From Flavobacteriales bacterium UBA7519 (lineage in GTDB: Bacteria > Bacteroidota > Bacteroidia > Flavobacteriales > Weeksellaceae), in the NCBI GenBank assembly GCA_002476905.1, contig DLND01000048.1:1-9682 (forward strand): DNA of 9,682 nt, written 5' to 3'. The notes below the pieces were generated by a model. It saw only the letters and a list, made by a program, of their open reading frames with translations. It did not search any database and was not told the DNA's origin. Shown here piece after piece: positions 6,215 to 9,682 of this stretch. Within the stretch, counting starts at the first letter, position 1. Each line of letters starts with the position of its first letter. Position numbers and translations under genes: made by a program.

Positions 6215-8727
6215 TGAGACTAAAGCATTATCAGGAAAAGGTATTAAAGGAACTCAAAGAATATTTGAGTACTTTAGCTGATGCTAAAAAAGAGTTTGAG
6301 GAAATTGCCGAACTCAAACCACATTTGGCAAAGCATATTAATTTCCCGAAAGAGGCTTGGGAAAAGGCAACAGGTCGTTCAATTTATCATTCCAAAACCA
6401 ACGGGTTAGACGAGCCATTGCCCGACATTTATTTGAAAATTCCCACAGGTGGCGGAAAAACATTGGTAGCTTGCCACGCTATTGACAATATCCAAAAAAC
6501 CTATCTCAACAAACAAACAGGATTGATTTTGTGGGTTGTGCCATCCACTCAAATTTACCGACAAACTATTTCGGCACTTAAAAATCGAGAGCATCCATAC
6601 CGTCAGGTTTTGGACATTTCGAGCGGTGGAAGAACACTAATCAAGGAAAAAACCGAAATGTTTAATCGCCTTGATGTGGAAGAAAATTTGGTTGTGCTGA
6701 TGTTAATGCTTCCGTCTGCCAACCGTCAAAACAAGGAAACACTAAAAGTTTTCAGAGACCAAGGCGGATTTACCGACTTTTTCCCTCGTGAAGATGATTT
6801 TGAAGGACACAAAAAACTAAAAGAGCTCATTCCGAATTTGGATTGCTTCACAACCGAAATGGAAGTATTCGGAACGCAAATAAAAACTTCGCTTGGAAAC
6901 ACTTTAAAGGTTTTACGTCCGCTTGTGGTAATTGATGAAGGACACCGTGCTTATGGCGAAAACGCACGTAACACAATACGCAATTTCAATCCGTCTTTTA
7001 TTCTTGAACTTTCGGCAACACCACCACCCAACAGCAACGAGTTGGTTAAAATTACAGGTCGGGAATTGCACGAAGAAGAAATGATAAAGTTGGACATTCA
7101 CTTAACCAACAAAACAAGTTTAGATTGGCAAGATACTCTATTGGCAAGTTTTGAAAAACGAAACGATTTAGAGAAAAAAGCCAAAGAATACGAAGGAAAC
7201 ACAGGTGAATACATTCGTCCGATTTGTTTGATTCAAGTTGAGAGAACAGGTAAAGACCAACGTGATAAAAAATTCATTCACGCAGAAGATGCCAAAGAAT
7301 ATTTAATCAAAAAATGCAATGTTCCCGAAAGCCATATCGCCATAAAATCAAGCGAGAAAGACGACATTGAAGGAATTGACCTATTTGCCAACGATTGTGA
7401 AATTCGTTACATCATAACCAAACAAGCATTGCAAGAGGGTTGGGATTGTTCATTTGCTTATGTGCTCACAGTGCTTACCAATCCATCATCAGCAACAGGA
7501 ATTACGCAGTTGGTCGGAAGAATTTTAAGACAGCCCTTTGCTCGAAAAACAAAAATTGCAGATTTGGACGAGTGTTATGTTTATACTTTCAGGCAAAACG
7601 CTAAATCCTTAGTAAGTGATATTAAAAGAGGATTGGAAGATGAAGGATTAGGGGATATTGCAGGAAGAATTGTAAGTGATGAAGCAGGAACAGACACAGG
7701 CGGTTTAAAAGACCGTGTAATGCAATACCGTTCAGGCTTTAAAAAGTTTGAAGGGAAAATCTATCTACCAAAATTTGTCATTCAGGAAAAAGAAAGTTGG
7801 CGAGATATGAATTTTGAAATTGATATTCTCAGCAAAATATATTGGGAAAGCATCAATATTGATGAAATCAAAAATCTTTCTCTCCAAAACAAGCGAAACC
7901 AAGAACAGGAAATTGCTTTAGGTTTGAGTGATGAAGAAAAGGAATTACTAAAAGAAACAGGCAGAGCGGAAAAATCAGGCACATTAGAAATTGACGAAGT
8001 ATTTCTAACAAGACAGATAACGGAAATTATTCCAAATCCTTGGCATTGTTTCCAAATTGGAGAAAAAGCAATTCAACTTCTTTTGGAAAAATACGAGCGT
8101 GAAACAGTTGCAGCCAATTTCGTTTTCATCATTGAAGAACTCAAAAAGATTTTAGAGAAAGAGCGAAACCGTTTATCTGAACAGGTTTTTAGAAAAATGG
8201 TAGCGGACAAAAAATTATGCTTCTTCCTGATTACAGACAAAGGCGGTTTTGAATTGCCATCAAGAATAAAAGTAAAAAGCAACAAACAGTTGGTGCGTAA
8301 CGACAACACACCTATTCAAAAATCATTGTTCGACTATGTTCCCGAAGAAAACATCAACGACCTTGAAAAATCAGTTGCCATTTACCTTGACGAGCAAGAA
8401 AAATTATTGTGGTGGTATCGCAATATGAGCAGACAAGACTACCACATACAAGGTTGGAAACGGAATAAAATCTATCCTGACTTCCTTGCAGCAGAAAAGC
8501 AAGAAGAAAAAGACGATTACGGAACGGTGTATGTTTTGGAAACAAAAGGTATTCACCTTAAAAATGAGGACACTAAATACAAACAAGACGTATTTGCACT
8601 TTGCAACGAATTAGGTGCAAAGAAAGCTTGGAAAGAACTCTTTGACGAATTTCCAGACCACGACTTTGAATTTCAAGTAGTATTTGAGGACGAGTGGCAA
8701 AATAAGATTAACGAACTAATGGAATAA
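6214..8727 (+). CDS. res: Type III restriction-modification system, restriction subunit Res (837 aa)
   Basis: SF2 ATP-dependent helicase/translocase plus endonuclease that cuts unmodified DNA together with Mod. Visible helicase motifs are Walker A PTGGGKT (77-83), the DEGH box (motif II, 241-244), SAT (motif III, 267-269) and QLVGRILRQP (motif VI, 432-441), with the conserved LQEGWD just upstream at ~408-413. The C-terminal nuclease is of PD-(D/E)xK type: YPDF with D756, then E776-T777-K778 (LETKG). All key residues are present, so the enzyme should be active. Length is somewhat short for Res (commonly ~850-1000 aa), but no domain is missing. The ATG overlaps the preceding stop by 1 bp. It is the last gene of the unit; no strong terminator follows directly, only the inverted repeat at 8751-8794. 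Confidence 0.95.
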   Translation: MRLKHYQEKVLKELKEYLSTLADAKKEFEEIAELKPHLAKHINFPKEAWEKATGRSIYHSKTNGLDEPLPDIYLKIPTGGGKTLVACHAIDNIQKTYLNKQTGLILWVVPSTQIYRQTISALKNREHPYRQVLDISSGGRTLIKEKTEMFNRLDVEENLVVLMLMLPSANRQNKETLKVFRDQGGFTDFFPREDDFEGHKKLKELIPNLDCFTTEMEVFGTQIKTSLGNTLKVLRPLVVIDEGHRAYGENARNTIRNFNPSFILELSATPPPNSNELVKITGRELHEEEMIKLDIHLTNKTSLDWQDTLLASFEKRNDLEKKAKEYEGNTGEYIRPICLIQVERTGKDQRDKKFIHAEDAKEYLIKKCNVPESHIAIKSSEKDDIEGIDLFANDCEIRYIITKQALQEGWDCSFAYVLTVLTNPSSATGITQLVGRILRQPFARKTKIADLDECYVYTFRQNAKSLVSDIKRGLEDEGLGDIAGRIVSDEAGTDTGGLKDRVMQYRSGFKKFEGKIYLPKFVIQEKESWRDMNFEIDILSKIYWESINIDEIKNLSLQNKRNQEQEIALGLSDEEKELLKETGRAEKSGTLEIDEVFLTRQITEIIPNPWHCFQIGEKAIQLLLEKYERETVAANFVFIIEELKKILEKERNRLSEQVFRKMVADKKLCFFLITDKGGFELPSRIKVKSNKQLVRNDNTPIQKSLFDYVPEENINDLEKSVAIYLDEQEKLLWWYRNMSRQDYHIQGWKRNKIYPDFLAAEKQEEKDDYGTVYVLETKGIHLKNEDTKYKQDVFALCNELGAKKAWKELFDEFPDHDFEFQVVFEDEWQNKINELME

Positions 8728-9083
8728 GCCAATGCACAGGTGTAAGCACATACCACAGCCTCTCAAAGCCGACCCACAAGCCAAAACTGTGGTAAGAGCT
8801 TCCACCTCTCCCACCCGAGAAAAATTATTTTTAAAAATCTCCTACCCTTCTAAAAATTTTAAAAACGCCAACACACAACCCGACAGAAAAACATTTGGAC
8901 AGTTGGTTGCAAAACTCAATATTGACAAGGGTTGCGAGACACGGACGACAAGAACGCCAGGGCATAACAGTACGAGCTACTGCACAATCGAATAGGAACG
9001 GATTTACATCGCAGGAAACAGCGGACGATTTACCATTCTAGCAAGTAACATTCAATCATTTTTAATATCAAAATTTCAGCATT
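8728..9083. other. Gene-free spacer right of the restriction operon
   Basis: The only frame of note (8732-8995, 87 codons) has a Thr/Lys/Pro/Arg-rich translation without domain character and no ribosome-binding context, so I do not call a gene. The stretch contains an 8-bp inverted repeat (8751-8794), a perfect AT palindrome ATTTTTAAAAAT (8828-8839), and a small hairpin CAGTA/TACTG (8968-8982). The last ~50 bases are an AT-rich leader in front of the gene at 9084. Its C- and A-rich composition differs from the restriction genes, so it may be the edge of the cargo insertion. Confidence 0.5.
8751..8794. repeat. 8-bp inverted repeat downstream of res
   Basis: TACCACAG (8751-8758) is the exact reverse complement of CTGTGGTA (8787-8794), separated by 28 nt. 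There is no T tract after it, so it is not a standard intrinsic terminator. It could be a transcript-end stem or a recombination or protein-binding site. Confidence 0.4.
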
Positions 9084-9491
9084 ATGGCACATAATATCAA
9101 TTTCAACGAGAGAACAGGACGTTATTCATTTTTCAGCGTTAAACAAAAAGCATGGCACGGTTTAGGGCAAATCGTAGAGCAATACCCAACAAGTGAGGAA
9201 GCTATCCGACACGCAGGATTAGATTACGAAGTCGTAAAATCTCCATTATTTACCAAAGGTTCGGGCATTATCGAAACCGCAAACGGTATCGAGATAGGCA
9301 GTTCCGAATTGGAAGTACCTAACTATTTCGCCAACATTCGCACCGATAACAATGAAGTATTGGGCGTGGTCGGTAAAGATTACCACATTGTACAAAACCG
9401 TGAAGCCTTTAACTTTTTTTCTCTCAGAAATATCCTGCGACATCTCAATTACGCCACGATAATTTTTTTCGAATCACGGCAAAATATCTAA
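9084..9491 (+). pseudogene. Truncated DUF932 / TIGR03299 phage-plasmid-like protein
   Basis: The first ~112 residues match the N-terminus of the DUF932 family, which is common on Bacteroidetes conjugative elements and in phages; its molecular function is unknown. Recognisable segments are an AWHGLG motif (23-28) and VVGKDYHIVQNREAFNFF (95-112). In the family this motif continues as ...FDAI and the protein runs to about 300 residues. Here, after the codons for FF in the T7 run at 9414-9420, the frame reads unrelated residues and stops at 9489-9491. The sequence beyond the run encodes a different gene on the other strand (see 9414-9681). The gene is therefore cut by a rearrangement and its product is very unlikely to be functional. 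The ATG at 9084 follows an AT-rich leader without a clear Shine-Dalgarno. Its presence ties the cargo to a conjugative-element backbone. Confidence 0.85.
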
Positions 9492-9681
9492 CATAAATCA
9501 GTTTATCCCAGTAATTAAACCAAAACGAAGCTTCATTTTGTTCACCTTTACTGAAAGCTTCTAAAACTTTCAGTACCGTATCAACACTTTTCGGAGGATA
9601 GCAAAAACGAACTCCCATTCCCATAATACCAGCACTTCTGGGAAAAACAAACTCTTCTCCACGGTTATAGAAAATTATACG
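9414..9681 (-). pseudogene. 3' fragment of a DUF438 / PAS_10-type sensor protein, frameshifted
   Basis: Reading the minus strand from 9681, an open frame of 78 codons (stop at 9447-9445) enters from outside the window. It encodes a PAS-like C-terminus with landmarks YNRGEEFVFPRS, YPPKSVDTVLKVLEAF and FWFNYWDKLIYVRYFAV, which resemble the PAS_10 domain ending DUF438/hemerythrin-type proteins. The family's expected next segment (NYRGVIEMSQDISERK) is present but in another frame, at 9473-9414. The frame breaks between about 9475 and 9460; removing one A from the A7 run (9463-9469, T on the plus strand) would rejoin them, and a net 5-base deletion fits equally. The match ends at the T run where the DUF932 sequence begins, so it is also truncated at its very end. 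Either a real chimeric junction or a sequencing/assembly artefact explains it. Family assignment is from memory of conserved motifs. Confidence 0.65.
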
Positions 9682-9682
9682 A

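Noticed and set aside
8732..8995. 87-codon frame after res.
   Set aside because: Thr/Lys/Pro/Arg-rich translation without motifs, no ribosome-binding context, and lies over palindromes; treated as spacer.
9246..9443. 65-codon minus-strand frame beginning MSQDISERKK.
   Set aside because: Its first ten codons are the shifted tail of the PAS/DUF438 fragment; the rest is the antisense of the DUF932 gene, so it is not an independent gene.
1..9682. CRISPR arrays, tRNA or rRNA genes, transposase genes.
   Set aside because: No regularly spaced repeats, no cloverleaf-like or rRNA-like sequence, and no transposase or integrase motifs were seen on either strand.

Overview
The window looks like accessory (cargo) DNA of a Bacteroidetes genome, probably inside or next to a degraded integrative conjugative element. 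The evidence is low GC, genes packed with 1-4 bp overlaps or gaps, starts without strong Shine-Dalgarno sites, a TAnnTTTG-type -7 promoter box, and a truncated gene of the DUF932 (phage/plasmid-like TIGR03299) family that is common on Bacteroidetes conjugative elements. Family names come from motif recognition by eye; no database search was run.

Layout. 5-394: a very AT-rich orphan gene of unknown function. 395-960: no convincing gene; it holds hairpins, a good Rho-independent terminator at 580-612, and a GC-richer structured block. 961-8727: one tightly coupled six-gene unit, all on the plus strand: XRE-type regulator, 865-aa ABC-type ATPase with a CxxC 'zinc hook' and a C-terminal R-x3-E...H signature (RloC/PrrC-like anticodon nuclease candidate), type III modification methyltransferase (Mod), two small proteins of unknown function, and type III restriction helicase-nuclease (Res). 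8728-9083: gene-free spacer with an 8-bp inverted repeat. 9084-~9419: the first ~112 codons of a DUF932 gene, cut off inside a T7 run. ~9414-9682: on the opposite strand, the 3' part of an unrelated gene, a DUF438/PAS_10-type sensor, with a frameshift near its end.

How it may work. Mod would protect host DNA by adenine methylation and, with Res, form the restriction complex. The regulator probably controls the unit from a promoter just upstream, where three TTTTGA/TCAAAA half-sites are spaced exactly 15 bp apart. The RloC-like protein, encoded between regulator and Mod, would be a second defence layer that cleaves tRNA when restriction fails or is inhibited, as PrrC does when linked to a type Ic system. 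Here the guarded system would be type III, and two uncharacterised small proteins sit between mod and res where those genes are usually adjacent. This six-gene arrangement is the most interesting feature of the window. Both ends of the cargo show signs of transfer and decay: a composition change on the left and a chimeric junction of two broken genes on the right.
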